64,000 bases of DNA from Hymenobacter properus (GCF_015694735.1 NZ_JADQDP010000004.1:310001-374000), one strand, 5' to 3'. Positions 33,341 through 42,144 are shown, counted from the stretch's first letter. The notes: generated by a model not told the origin, from the sequence alone. Translations and numbers: made by a program.

Positions 33341-33943
33341 ATGACCAATCTCCGCACCCTCGCCGCCCTGTTGCTGGCCCTGCCCCTGGCGGCGGCCGCG
33401 CAAACCACGCCGGCCTCAAAGCCTTCCACCACCACAACCACCACGCCGGCCCCCGCCACAGTGCCGCCCGGCATGCAACCCCAAACCGAAGTAACCGAAG
33501 ACCTGGACCCGGCCACCGGCAAGGTCATTCGGCGCACCACCCGCACCATTTACGTGCCGGTGGGCACGGCCCCCTCGTCTACCACTTCCAAAACCACTAC
33601 GCCCGCCACAACCACCGCCACCGAAGCTCCCACCACGGCCGCTACCGATGCCCAGGTCACCACGTTTCTGCGCAAGAAAACCACCGTCTCTACCCTCACC
33701 ACGACGGGCCTGCTCGACGCTTACAGCCGTTTCATGGACCGCGTACACAACGACCGCCAGGGCTGGAAAGCCGGTGACTGGGCCACTGCCTCGGCCGTGC
33801 TCAGTCGCCTCAACGAGCGTTACGACCAGCTACGGAGTAACTTCTCATTTGATGATAAGGTGAACATCCGCGCGCAGCAGGCCGAGTACCAGGCGCTGCG
33901 CACCGGCCGCCAGATTTCCGACTCGGTGTCGGATAAGCTTTAA
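33341..33943 (+). CDS. Hypothetical secreted protein with Thr/Pro-rich linker
   Basis: A 200-residue protein with a signal peptide (MTNLRTLAALLLALPLAAAA, cleavage near AQTT). Residues 25-105 are low-complexity Thr/Pro/Ala with two short islands (EVTEDLDPATGKVIRRTTRT; IYVPVGTAP). The last 95 residues look folded and helical (TTGLLDAYSRFMDRVHNDRQ, ASAVLSRLNERYDQLRSNFS, then a short tail). I do not recognise a family. Followed by a strong terminator facing the desaturase gene. Confidence 0.75.
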   Translation: MTNLRTLAALLLALPLAAAAQTTPASKPSTTTTTTPAPATVPPGMQPQTEVTEDLDPATGKVIRRTTRTIYVPVGTAPSSTTSKTTTPATTTATEAPTTAATDAQVTTFLRKKTTVSTLTTTGLLDAYSRFMDRVHNDRQGWKAGDWATASAVLSRLNERYDQLRSNFSFDDKVNIRAQQAEYQALRTGRQISDSVSDKL

Positions 33944-33992
33944 CGAGTCGCCACAGCGCCCTGTGGCGCTTCCAGTCCCAAGCTATTTATTT

Positions 33993-34026
33993 AAAAGGCC
34001 CCTGTGCATGCACAGGGGCCTTTTTT
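33993..34026. terminator. Bidirectional terminator
   Basis: AAAAGGCCCCTGTG / CACAGGGGCCTTTT stem with a four-base loop and A/T-runs between convergent genes. Confidence 0.93.
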
Positions 34027-34027
34027 C

Positions 34028-34774
34028 TTAATGATGGTGCTCTTCCTCGGGCGGCGGGGGCAGCTCGGCCGCGGCGCGGTAGAGCAGGGCCGTGGGCACG
34101 CGCGGGTAGTGGTGGTGCAGGTGGTGAAAGGCAAACGAGGCCGTGATGGGCGTCCAGGCCTGGGCCAGGGCGGCGGCCGTGCGCGCCGCCGGATTGCGCG
34201 ACGACACGTGGTGCGGCACGTACGACGCCCAGATGGGCATGGTGGCACTCATTACAAATGCCACACCCCAATACACCAACCCTACCACAGAGCCCGTAGC
34301 TGCGTACAGCGCCACAAATGCGAGGAGCAATGCCAGCGTCAGCCCGGTTTCGATGAGTTGAATGCGGCGCGTGTGGGGCGCGATGCGCAACGACTCGCGC
34401 CGTAGCATCAGCGTGTGCCAGGGCCCCTGCCACAGCACTCGCGAGAAACTCCAGGTGGCGGGCGCGCCTTCGGGGTCGGCCTCGGTGAGGCAGCGGCCGT
34501 GGTGGCGCAGGTGCGTCACCTGCAAGCCGTGCCCGCTCTTGAGGATGAGCAGGCCGGCCAGGGTGAGCACTCGCTCGTTGGCGGGCTTGGCCAAGCCCAG
34601 GGAGTTGTGCATGGCGTCGTGCATCATCACAAAGGCGGCCAGGCACACCACGGCGGCCAACGGCACGGCCAGCCACCACCAACCAGCCAGCGCCAACCCA
34701 ATGTAGAGCGCCAGCAATACCCAAGGCCGGGCCAGCTCAACGCGCCGCTGGGTCGGAGTTAGTTCGAGTTTCAT
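34028..34774 (-). CDS. Fatty acid desaturase-family membrane protein
   Basis: A 248-residue polytopic protein with the three histidine boxes of membrane di-iron desaturases/hydroxylases: HDAMHNS near residue 52, HLRHHGR near 88 and HHLHHHYP near 219. Hydrophobic pairs flank them (PWVLLALYIGLALAGWWWLA and the LALLLAFVALYAAT stretch). It could act on fatty acids or carotenoids; the short length is like carotene ketolase/hydroxylase relatives. The C-terminus ends in a Pro/Glu/His run. Standing alone. Confidence 0.88.
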   Translation of the reverse strand: MKLELTPTQRRVELARPWVLLALYIGLALAGWWWLAVPLAAVVCLAAFVMMHDAMHNSLGLAKPANERVLTLAGLLILKSGHGLQVTHLRHHGRCLTEADPEGAPATWSFSRVLWQGPWHTLMLRRESLRIAPHTRRIQLIETGLTLALLLAFVALYAATGSVVGLVYWGVAFVMSATMPIWASYVPHHVSSRNPAARTAAALAQAWTPITASFAFHHLHHHYPRVPTALLYRAAAELPPPPEEEHHH

Positions 34775-34817
34775 GGGAAGGGGGAATGAGAGGTAATATG
34801 CGCAGCGAGAATACGTC

Positions 34818-34920
34818 TGTCATCCTGAGCGCAGCGAAGGACCTTCTCACGTTCATGCCGTTTGCCACTAGTGCTGGTCGTTTGGGCGTGAGAAGGTCCT
34901 TCGCTGCGCTCAGGATGACA
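34818..34920. repeat. Dispersed inverted repeat family B, copy 3
   Basis: TGTCATCCTGAGCGCAGCGA with AGGACCTTCTCACG, and the right arm CGTGAGAAGGTCCT running to CGCTGCGCTCAGGATGACA. Between the DUF4166 and desaturase genes. Confidence 0.9.
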
Positions 34921-34927
34921 TCTTATA

Positions 34928-35608
34928 TCATTCCCGCGCCTCGTACCGCAGCGGCAGCGCGTACGCCGGAATCTGTTCCGGCGCTACCTCGCGCCAGCTG
35001 GATTGAAACGAACCATTGTAGCCAAACAGCTTGCCGATAAGCGGATTGCGCACCACTACTTCGATGCGGTAACAGGCGGCCGCCTCGTCGTACCATTCCT
35101 CCACATCGGCCAGCGCAGCAAACACATTTGGCAGCCGAAACGCTACCCACCCTTCCCGAAAACGCTGGGCGCCGGCGCGCAGCCGCAGCCCGCCGCGCGC
35201 CGTCACGGCCATGGCAATGTCGACGGCTACGTGCTGGTGCGTGCCCAGGTAATCGACAATGGTTTGGCGGGCGGCGCTGCGCACCATCGTCGCATCGAAG
35301 CAGCGGGTATGTTCCGGAAAGTGGAAGCGCCGAATCCAAGTCACCGTTTCGCGGCCCAGTGGGTCGAGGTAGGCGTAGTTTTCGATGCGAAAGGGCACGT
35401 TTTGCCCGGTTTCGGGAAAGGTAATTTGGCGCCCCAGCCCCGCCCGCAAAAATGGCCGCGTGAAAAAAGGCCCGTGCCATACGCACTCCATCACGCCCTC
35501 GCCCACAAAGGCCCGGTGGTCGTGGCTGCTAAACGCCAGCCGCTCCTGAATGCGCGGGTGGAGCTTCGCAAAATCAGCCCCGAGCTGCTGTTGATAAATG
35601 GAAGGCAT
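34928..35608 (-). CDS. DUF4166 domain protein
   Basis: A 226-residue protein recognisable as DUF4166 by an N-terminal FAKLHPRIQERLAFSS, GVMECVWHGPF near residue 39, the RIRRFHFP-like ETVTWIRRFHFP near 87 and DYLGTHQHVAVDIAM near 119. DUF4166 is often fused to, or encoded with, DoxX or epimerase-like proteins. It is 15 nt downstream of a DoxX-like gene on the same strand, so the two form an operon. Function unknown; no signal peptide or membrane segment seen. Confidence 0.8.
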   Translation of the reverse strand: MPSIYQQQLGADFAKLHPRIQERLAFSSHDHRAFVGEGVMECVWHGPFFTRPFLRAGLGRQITFPETGQNVPFRIENYAYLDPLGRETVTWIRRFHFPEHTRCFDATMVRSAARQTIVDYLGTHQHVAVDIAMAVTARGGLRLRAGAQRFREGWVAFRLPNVFAALADVEEWYDEAAACYRIEVVVRNPLIGKLFGYNGSFQSSWREVAPEQIPAYALPLRYEARE

Positions 35609-35623
35609 GACTGGGAAGAATAA

Positions 35624-36589
35624 TCAGGCAACGGCCGCAGGTGCTTCCTGCAGCATTTTATCGGCCGTGCGGGCGCCCTCGGGCGGGCGGCGCAGGCAGC
35701 GCGTGGCACTGGGCACCAATTCTACCGGAATAGCCAGAGCCACAGCGGCCAGTGCCATCAACGCCAGGTTCAGCGTGAGCGGGTTGAAGGGCGCCACAAA
35801 CACCGCCGGTTGGCTAAAAAGCGCCCCAGCGCCCAGCACCAGCAACCCCAACATGTTGAGCCAGTAAACCGGCCGCAGTTTGTCCATCGGCAGCAGCCAG
35901 AATAGCAATCCAAATAGAATTTCACCCACGCCCACGGCCGCCGCTACTCCGTGTGCGGTTCCGGCCGAAAAACCCGCGCCTTGCAAGATGCGCAGCTCGC
36001 CAGTATCCGGGAAGAGCAGCTTGGGCACCACACCTTGGTATATCCACACGAAGCCCAGCGTGAAGCGGACCAGCGCCATTATCAGCCCCAGCGCCCGCGA
36101 CACGGCCGGGCGCTGCCCCTGTTCCAGCCACAGCCGCAGGCTGTCGAAGCTCCAGGCCGTGGCCCAGCCGATGAGCGGCCGAAACGCCAGCCGGTCGAGC
36201 CACTCGCCTGCCACGCCAAAGCGCGTTTGGTAGTCGTAGCGCGTGAAAAACCGCAGGCCGTCGTCAGTGGGCACGTACTTCCAGAAGCCTGCCCCTTCCC
36301 GAATCAACGACACCTTTTCATCGGACCAAAACTTGAGCACCGACGTACGCTCTCCGTTTTTCTCTCGAGTGCCCAGGCTTTCGCCGCAGCCAGCCACCCC
36401 TAGCCCAAACCCGATGCGCGTGGCGTAGAGAAACTGCTGCGGCACGGCTTCGGAGGCGCGGGGCAGGTACTCAATCTCGGTGAAGCGCAAATCCCACTGC
36501 TGGTGTAGCTCGGGCCGCTGAGTGTGCGCCCACAGCTGCTCCATGCTGCTGCGGATGCGGGTTTCTACGTAAATCGAGGGCCTCTTCAT
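35624..36589 (-). CDS. SRPBCC-like domain plus DoxX-like membrane domain protein
   Basis: A 321-residue two-part protein. Residues 1-150 look like an SRPBCC/polyketide-cyclase-type lipid-binding domain (MKRPSIYVETRIRSSMEQLW, HQQWDLRFTEIEYL). After about residue 160 come four hydrophobic helices resembling DoxX (LIMALVRFTLGFVWIYQGVV, KLLFP, GEILFGLLFWLL, NMLGLLVLGAGALF). This is the partner commonly seen with DUF4166. Role unknown. The frame extends 13 codons upstream of the chosen ATG. Confidence 0.82.
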   Translation of the reverse strand: MKRPSIYVETRIRSSMEQLWAHTQRPELHQQWDLRFTEIEYLPRASEAVPQQFLYATRIGFGLGVAGCGESLGTREKNGERTSVLKFWSDEKVSLIREGAGFWKYVPTDDGLRFFTRYDYQTRFGVAGEWLDRLAFRPLIGWATAWSFDSLRLWLEQGQRPAVSRALGLIMALVRFTLGFVWIYQGVVPKLLFPDTGELRILQGAGFSAGTAHGVAAAVGVGEILFGLLFWLLPMDKLRPVYWLNMLGLLVLGAGALFSQPAVFVAPFNPLTLNLALMALAAVALAIPVELVPSATRCLRRPPEGARTADKMLQEAPAAVA

Positions 36590-36777
36590 TGGTCTTATGA
36601 AGGTACATACCAGCCAGTGGATTAGCACCGAAAAACCAAGAAAACCAGCTACCCGAGGCGTTTTTTTATGCTGTAGATTTCCGCTTATTCATCCGGCGAA
36701 AACGAAAGGCAAACAATTCCGCATCTGTCGGCTTTTGTAGCCTCAAATGCCTCGCTGAACTGCCGCCAAACCAACTC

Positions 36778-37515
36778 CTACTGCCCCATGGCATACCGGA
36801 TGCCGCCCAGCAAATGCCGCACAAACAAAGGCTCGCGGAAGCTGTCGTCGGTGTGGCCGCCGGCGGTATAGAAAGCCCGCCCCCCGTCGTAGCTGTGGTA
36901 CCAGGCAATGGGGTGCGTAGCCCCGTTGGTGCCGCCGGTGTAGGTGGTTTCATCCAGCGTAGCCAACACGTGCAGGCCGGGCACCATATTGCGGAAGTTG
37001 TACCACTCATCGGTGCGCACCCAATTATCAGGCAGGAAATTGGAGGCAATGTGGGTTTTGTCGGTCACGCGCACGGTGGCTTGCTGCACAGCCGGGTGCC
37101 CGTCGAAATACGCTCCCACCAGGCCGTTGTACCACGGCCAGCTGTATTCCGTATCGGTGGCCGCGTGAATGCCCACAAAGCCCCGGCCCAGCCGGATATA
37201 CTGCTCAAAAGCCGTTTGCTGGGTAGCATCCAGCACATCCTGCGTGGTGCTCAGAAAAACCACAGCCTGGTATTTCCGCAGCGTATCAAGCCGGAATTTG
37301 TTGGCATTGGTGGTCGTATCCACCCGAAACTTATTCTCCCTGCCCAGCTGCCGAATAGCTTCAATGCCCGTGCCTATGGAGGCATGGCGAAAGCCATTCG
37401 TCTTTGAGAAAACCAGCACGGCCGGCGGCGCGGCCACCTCTGGCGTGGGCGCCGGCTTCTCCCGGCAGCCGAGCAGAAACCCTGCAAATAGCACGAGAAC
37501 CCAGGTGGCATTCAT
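36778..37515 (-). CDS. ThuA-domain lipoprotein
   Basis: A 245-residue protein with an N-terminal lipobox (FAGFLLGC at residues 10-17), so lipid-anchored. The ThuA (trehalose utilisation-like) domain covers nearly all the rest: VLVFSKTNGFRHASIGTGIE near residue 33, LRKYQAVVFLSTTQD, RGFVGIHAATDTEYSWPWYN near 115, and a late HPIAWYHSYDGGRAFYTAGG with GHTDDSF near 221. ThuA domains have a class I glutamine amidotransferase-like fold and are found in sugar-related proteins; activity here is unknown. It stands alone; the 188-nt gap before the next gene (36590-36777) holds nothing I can identify. Confidence 0.9.
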   Translation of the reverse strand: MNATWVLVLFAGFLLGCREKPAPTPEVAAPPAVLVFSKTNGFRHASIGTGIEAIRQLGRENKFRVDTTTNANKFRLDTLRKYQAVVFLSTTQDVLDATQQTAFEQYIRLGRGFVGIHAATDTEYSWPWYNGLVGAYFDGHPAVQQATVRVTDKTHIASNFLPDNWVRTDEWYNFRNMVPGLHVLATLDETTYTGGTNGATHPIAWYHSYDGGRAFYTAGGHTDDSFREPLFVRHLLGGIRYAMGQ

Positions 37516-37624
37516 AGCACAAGAGGCTTAAAAGTTTCGTCGCGCAACACATAGCTCCTCCACCAACCGGCATACGCACCGCACCTAGCTACGGTCAACT
37601 TACGCTTGCCAGGCCCGACCCAAC

Positions 37625-38755
37625 TCAATCCAGCGCCTGCGCCAAATCGGCCAGCAGCTCCTCCACCGGCTCAATGCCGACACTCAGCCGCACCAGCCCC
37701 ACGGTAATGCCCAGCTCCGCGCGCTGCGCATCCGTCAGGGCCCGGTGTGAAGTGTAGAGCGGGTGCGAGCACGACGAATCCACGCCCGCCAGCGACGGCG
37801 CAAACGGAAACCGCTGGCTCCGCTGCATAAACCGGTTTACTACCGCGGCATCATCGGCCAGCCGAATCGACATCATGCCACTAAACAGACCGTGGCCCTG
37901 CACCACCGCCAGCGCGTGCTGCGGGTGGGTGGGCAGCCCCGGGTAGTACACCGCTTCCACAGCCGGGTGCACCTCCAGAAACTCGGCAATCTGCTGGGCG
38001 TTGTGGCTGTGCGCGGCCACGCGCAGGCGCAGGGTTTTGAGGCCGCGCACACTCAGCCAGCTTTCCATGGGGCTCAGCGTGAGCCCAAATACGGTACCGA
38101 TTTGGCGCAGGCGAGCGGCGTCTTCGGCCGTGCCGGCCACCACAGCGCCGGCCGTCACGTCGGAGTGACCGGCCAGGTACTTGGTCACGCTGTGCAGCAC
38201 CATATCAGCCCCAAGCGCCAGCGGCCGGGTGAGAACGGGGGTCGCAAATGTGTTATCGACCACCAATTTGATGCCGTGGCGGTGGCATTCGGCCGCCGCC
38301 GCCCGCAGGTCGACCACACGCAGCAGCGGGTTGCTCATGGTTTCGCAGAGCAGCAGCTTGGTAGTGGGCCGTACGTAAGCTGCTAGGTCGTACAGGTCTT
38401 CAAACGGCACGTAGCTCACGCTGATGCCCAGCCGCGAGAGTTCCAGGTTCAGCAGCGCCGCCGAGCCGCCGTAGATGTCGGCCGCGCACAGCACGTGGTC
38501 GCCGGCCTGGCAGTACGTCAGCAGCGCTGCAAAAATGGCCGCCATGCCCGAGCCCGTGGCCACGGCGCCCGCGCCGCCTTCCCAGTGGCTCACGGCCTCG
38601 GCCAGCTCGTCGGAGTTGGGGTTGCCGTTGCGCGAGTACAGGTAGCGGCTACCGGGCTCGTCGAAGTACCGCTGCACGGCATCAAGGTCTTCAAACTTGA
38701 AAACGGAGGTTTGGTAGATGGGCGTGATTTTGGGCTGAATGTTGGGCTGGTTCAT
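37625..38755 (-). CDS. Cys/Met-metabolism PLP enzyme (cystathionine gamma-synthase or gamma-lyase family)
   Basis: A 376-residue enzyme with the family motifs YSRNGNPNSDELAEAVSHWE near residue 37, ATGSGMAAIFAALLTY near 64, DNTFATPVLTRPLALGAD near 163, the PLP lysine in HSVTKYLAGHSDVTAGAVV near 184, and a late LVRLSVGIEPVEELLADL. The family includes cystathionine gamma-synthase, beta/gamma-lyases and methionine gamma-lyase; sequence alone does not settle which. The start at 38755 (MNQPNIQPKITPIYQTSVF) is preferred to the ATG 30 nt upstream. Confidence 0.93.
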   Translation of the reverse strand: MNQPNIQPKITPIYQTSVFKFEDLDAVQRYFDEPGSRYLYSRNGNPNSDELAEAVSHWEGGAGAVATGSGMAAIFAALLTYCQAGDHVLCAADIYGGSAALLNLELSRLGISVSYVPFEDLYDLAAYVRPTTKLLLCETMSNPLLRVVDLRAAAAECHRHGIKLVVDNTFATPVLTRPLALGADMVLHSVTKYLAGHSDVTAGAVVAGTAEDAARLRQIGTVFGLTLSPMESWLSVRGLKTLRLRVAAHSHNAQQIAEFLEVHPAVEAVYYPGLPTHPQHALAVVQGHGLFSGMMSIRLADDAAVVNRFMQRSQRFPFAPSLAGVDSSCSHPLYTSHRALTDAQRAELGITVGLVRLSVGIEPVEELLADLAQALD

Positions 38756-38797
38756 GAGGGTGGGAAAGCTGGGAATAGAATGCAAAGGTCGCGCCGG

Positions 38798-39871
38798 CTA
38801 CGCTTTGCTGCTATCGGCCTGCGCGGCCTTGTGCGCCCGGTTTTCGCGCCGGAACACCTCCATCAGCACCAGGAAGTAAGACACCAGCAGCGGCCCCACC
38901 ACCAGTCCGATAAGCCCAAAAATTTCCACGCCCAGCACCAGGCCCACCAGCGTAACGAGCGGGTGAATGTCGCCCATGCGCTTGGCCAGCATGATGCGCA
39001 ATAGGTTATCGATGTTGATTATCAGAATGAAGCCCACCAGCAGAATGCCGATGGCCTGCCCGTTGTGCCCCTGTGAAAACTGGTACAGCGCCGCCGGCCC
39101 CCACACCAAAGGCGTGCCCAGCACCGGCAAAAACGCCATAAAAAACGCCACCACGCCCCAGAACAACGCATCGGGCACGCCAAAAATCCATAGCGTGAGC
39201 CCCGTCAGAATGCTTTGCACCAAGGCCACCAGCACCTGCCCCAGCACGTTAGCGTTCACGTTGTTTTTCAGCGATTCGCCCAGCTCCTGCAAGGTTTCGT
39301 TGCGGAACGGCAGGTAGCGGTGCAGCCCCAGCAGGAAGTAGGTTTCCTGCATAAACATGTAGTACATCGTGAACAGCATCAAGCCCACGATGACCAGAAA
39401 ATTGAGCGCGCTGCTGGCCAGCGTAGGCAGCCAGCCGCTCACTTTGGCGCCGCCTTGCAGCAGCAGCTGCCGCACGTTCAGCTGCTCGGCTATTTTAAAG
39501 CCCACGGCCCGCTCCACTTTGTGCACCACCTCCAGAATTTGCTCGGGGTTCTGGGCGAAGGCAATCAGCCGGTCGAGCAGCAGCGAGCTGAGGGCATAAA
39601 ACGGAATCACCAGCACCACCACCGTCACCAGCAAAATCCCTATCGTCACGAGCCGGCGGTTCCAGCGGCGGGCGTGCACTAGCGCCACCCACCACGGGCG
39701 AAATACCACAAACAGAATGCCCGCCGCCAGAAACGACGTCAGATACTGCGCCAGCCCAAACAGCATCAGCCCCGCCAGCGCCAGCAGAGAAGCCACAAGC
39801 AGCACGTAGCGTTGCCGGGGCGTGTAAATGTTCTCGACGGCAATGAAAGGGTCGTTTATCGGTTTTTTCAT
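38798..39871 (-). CDS. AI-2E family (YdiK/PerM) permease
   Basis: A 357-residue membrane protein with the AI-2E/PF01594 layout: N-terminal helices (YVLLVASLLALAGLMLFGLA, then FLAAGILFVVFRPWW), the long amphipathic middle with NVNANVLGQVLVALVQSILT near 207, GVVAFFMAFLPVLGTPLVWG and a C-terminal pair with LVTLVGLVLGVEIFGLIGLV. Despite the family name, only a few members export the quorum signal; others act as Na+/H+ antiporters. Substrate unknown. Confidence 0.9.
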   Translation of the reverse strand: MKKPINDPFIAVENIYTPRQRYVLLVASLLALAGLMLFGLAQYLTSFLAAGILFVVFRPWWVALVHARRWNRRLVTIGILLVTVVVLVIPFYALSSLLLDRLIAFAQNPEQILEVVHKVERAVGFKIAEQLNVRQLLLQGGAKVSGWLPTLASSALNFLVIVGLMLFTMYYMFMQETYFLLGLHRYLPFRNETLQELGESLKNNVNANVLGQVLVALVQSILTGLTLWIFGVPDALFWGVVAFFMAFLPVLGTPLVWGPAALYQFSQGHNGQAIGILLVGFILIINIDNLLRIMLAKRMGDIHPLVTLVGLVLGVEIFGLIGLVVGPLLVSYFLVLMEVFRRENRAHKAAQADSSKA

Positions 39872-39942
39872 CAGAAAGTGGTTAAGCGCGACAGCAGTAT
39901 CTGCCTATACGGCTAATCTGCCGTTCGGCCCGTAATCGGGCA

Positions 39943-39979
39943 CAAAAAAAGCCACTCCTGTCAAACAGGAGCGGCTTTT
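39943..39979. terminator. Terminator after atpC
   Basis: AAAAGCCACTCCTG / CAGGAGCGGCTTTT stem (one mismatch) following atpC; also usable from the other strand. Confidence 0.85.
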
Positions 39980-40011
39980 ATAGCAGTTGGCTTGCTAAAT
40001 GCGGCCGGCGC

Positions 40012-40260
40012 TTACGCCAAAGCGCCTTCGGCCAGCACGATGACGTTGTTGCGCAGCACTTCCACCACGCCGCCTTCGATGCGGATAACCTCACGGCCAC
40101 CCGCGCCACCGGTCAGCGTTACGTCGCCAGCCCGGAGGGCCGCAATGAGCGGCGCGTGGTTGTTCAGCACTTCAAACGAGCCATCGGCACCCGGAAACTG
40201 GGCCGACGACACTTCGCCTTCGAAAACCTTGCGGTCGGGGGTGATGATTTCTAAATGCAT
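40012..40260 (-). CDS. atpC: F1Fo ATP synthase epsilon subunit (short form)
   Basis: An 82-residue epsilon subunit, MHLEIITPDRKVFEGEVSSA, FPGADGSFEVLNNHAPLIAA and GGVVEVLRNNVIVLAEGAL. This is only the N-terminal beta-sandwich that contacts the gamma subunit and c-ring; the C-terminal helical hairpin that brakes ATP hydrolysis in about 135-residue homologues is missing, as is usual in Bacteroidota. It follows atpD; the pair is separate from the other atp genes, also a phylum trait. A perfect inverted repeat lies between the two genes. Confidence 0.96.
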   Translation of the reverse strand: MHLEIITPDRKVFEGEVSSAQFPGADGSFEVLNNHAPLIAALRAGDVTLTGGAGGREVIRIEGGVVEVLRNNVIVLAEGALA

Positions 40261-40263
40261 TTT

Positions 40264-40361
40264 TTAGTTGTCAGTTGTTCGTTGTCAGTTGTTAGGCTTC
40301 AGCGGCTGGCTGTCAGCCGTTAGAACAAACTAACAACTGACAACCAGCAACTGACAACTAA
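40264..40361. repeat. Inverted repeat inside the atpD-atpC operon, TCAGTTGT-word arms
   Basis: Left arm TTAGTTGTCAGTTGTTCGTT, then GTCAGTTGTTAG; right arm CTAACAACTGACAACCAGCA, then ACTGACAACTAA. Each arm holds two copies of the word GTTGTCAGTTGT. Loop of about 36 nt includes GGCTGGCTGTCAGCCG, itself foldable. It fills almost the entire space between the two genes. Confidence 0.88.
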
Positions 40362-40363
40362 AA

Positions 40364-41869
40364 CTACTTGGCTTCAGCCATCAGACGCTCACCTTTGGCA
40401 GCAGCATCTTCGATGGTGCCCACCAGGTTGAAGGCAGCCTCGGGCAGGTGGTCGTACTTGCCGTCGATGATTTCGTTGAAGCCCTTGATGGTGTCTTTGA
40501 TGTCAACGAGCACGCCTTGCAGGCCGGTGAACTGCTCGGCCACGAAGAAGGGCTGCGACAGGAAGCGCTGCACGCGACGGGCGCGGTTTACTACCTGCTT
40601 GTCCTCTTCGGAGAGTTCGTCCATGCCAAGGATGGCGATGATGTCTTGCAGTTCCTTGTAGCGCTGGAGCAGCTCTTTCACGCGCTGAGCGGTGTTGTAG
40701 TGCTCAGCACCCAGCACGTCGGCCGACAGGATGCGCGAGGTCGAGTCCAGCGGGTCCACGGCCGGGTAGATGCCCAGCTCGGCGATTTTGCGGCTCAGTA
40801 CCGTCGTAGCGTCCAAGTGAGCGAAGGTGTTGGCCGGAGCCGGGTCAGTCAAGTCATCGGCCGGCACATACACGGCCTGCACCGAGGTGATAGAGCCGCG
40901 CTTGGTCGAGGTGATGCGCTCCTGCATGGCACCCATTTCGGTGGCCAGCGTGGGCTGGTAACCTACGGCCGAAGGCATACGGCCCAGCAGAGCCGATACT
41001 TCCGAACCCGCCTGCGTGAAGCGGAAAATGTTGTCGATGAAGAACAGGATGTCGCGGCCGGCGCCGGTGCCATCGCCGTCGCGGAAGCTCTCGGCGATGG
41101 TCAGACCCGACAGGGCCACGCGGGCGCGGGCTCCGGGGGGCTCGTTCATCTGGCCGAACACGAGGGTGGCCTGCGACTTCTCCATCTCGGCGAGGTCCAC
41201 TTTCGAGAGGTCCCAGCCGCCTTCTTCCATCGAGTGCTTGAAGGCTTCGCCGTAGCGGATGATGTTGGCTTCGATGAATTCGCGCAGCAAGTCGTTGCCC
41301 TCGCGGGTACGCTCGCCTACACCGGCAAACACCGACAGACCTTCGTAAGCCTTAGCTACGTTGTTGATAAGCTCCTGAATCAGTACGGTTTTGCCTACAC
41401 CGGCACCACCGAACAAACCAATTTTACCACCTTTTACATAAGGAGCGAGCAAGTCGATTACCTTGATGCCGGTGAAGAATACTTCCGACGAGGTAGCCAA
41501 GTCCTCGAACGCCGGGGCGTTGCGGTGGATGGGCAGGCCGCCGTCGCTCTTGGGCTGCTGAATGCCGTCGATGGCCTGGCCAATCACGTTGAAAAGGCGG
41601 CCTTTCACGCCGTCGCCAGTGGGCATCGAGATGGGAGCACCCATGTCGCGCACTTCAGCACCGCGGGTCAGGCCCTCGGTCGAGTCCATGGCGATGGTCC
41701 GCACCCGGTCCTCGCCCAAGTGCTGCTGGCATTCCAGAATTACCACTTGGCCGTTGTCTTTCGTGACTTCGAGGGCGTCGAGGATGTTGGGCAGCTTCGT
41801 GTTCTCGCCCGCGAAGCTCACGTCAACGACGGGGCCGATGACCTGAGTGATTTTGCCGGTATTGGCCAT
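40364..41869 (-). CDS. atpD: F1Fo ATP synthase beta subunit
   Basis: A 501-residue catalytic subunit with the P-loop FGGAGVGKTVLIQELINNV near residue 163, the Walker B ALVFGQMNEPPGARARV/ILFFIDNIFRFTQAGSEVSA segments, and the DELSEEDKQVV DELSEED motif near 415. It makes ATP at the catalytic beta-alpha interfaces, using proton flow through Fo. Consensus promoter upstream; atpC follows. Other atp genes are not in the window. Confidence 0.98.
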   Translation of the reverse strand: MANTGKITQVIGPVVDVSFAGENTKLPNILDALEVTKDNGQVVILECQQHLGEDRVRTIAMDSTEGLTRGAEVRDMGAPISMPTGDGVKGRLFNVIGQAIDGIQQPKSDGGLPIHRNAPAFEDLATSSEVFFTGIKVIDLLAPYVKGGKIGLFGGAGVGKTVLIQELINNVAKAYEGLSVFAGVGERTREGNDLLREFIEANIIRYGEAFKHSMEEGGWDLSKVDLAEMEKSQATLVFGQMNEPPGARARVALSGLTIAESFRDGDGTGAGRDILFFIDNIFRFTQAGSEVSALLGRMPSAVGYQPTLATEMGAMQERITSTKRGSITSVQAVYVPADDLTDPAPANTFAHLDATTVLSRKIAELGIYPAVDPLDSTSRILSADVLGAEHYNTAQRVKELLQRYKELQDIIAILGMDELSEEDKQVVNRARRVQRFLSQPFFVAEQFTGLQGVLVDIKDTIKGFNEIIDGKYDHLPEAAFNLVGTIEDAAAKGERLMAEAK

Positions 41870-41910
41870 TTGGTTGTATTTATGATGAAGTTATGCAGTT
41901 TTTCAGGCCG

Positions 41911-41941
41911 CAAAATTACGGCAGGAGCGCCGCTTTTCCAA
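41911..41941 (-). promoter_or_regulatory. atpD promoter (TTG-N20-TAATTTTG)
   Basis: Minus strand TTG (41941-41939), 20 nt, then TAATTTTG (41918-41911), matching TAnnTTTG. Predicts a leader of about 35 nt. Confidence 0.75.
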
Positions 41942-42081
41942 CCCTAACGTTTGCAGCAGCCGGCGCCAGCCAAGAATTTATTTTGGCTTGTTAGCCTATG
42001 AAAATCAGGCAAAAACCGCTACGAGGCAATTTCCCAGCCCCTCGGCTGGCCTTTTTCTTGCAAAAATTTTTCAGCGAAACC

Positions 42082-42111
42082 TTGCGCTGAATTATTCCCT
42101 TCCTACCTTTG
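42082..42111 (+). promoter_or_regulatory. tRNA-Gln promoter (TTG-N19-TACCTTTG)
   Basis: TTG at 42082-42084, 19 nt, TACCTTTG at 42104-42111; the tRNA begins 33 nt later. Confidence 0.8.
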
Positions 42112-42144
42112 CACTCCCAAACGGCACGTAGCCCGCTGGGAAAT

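Noticed and set aside
40448..41947. 499-codon open frame opposite atpD
   Set aside because: Antisense shadow of atpD.
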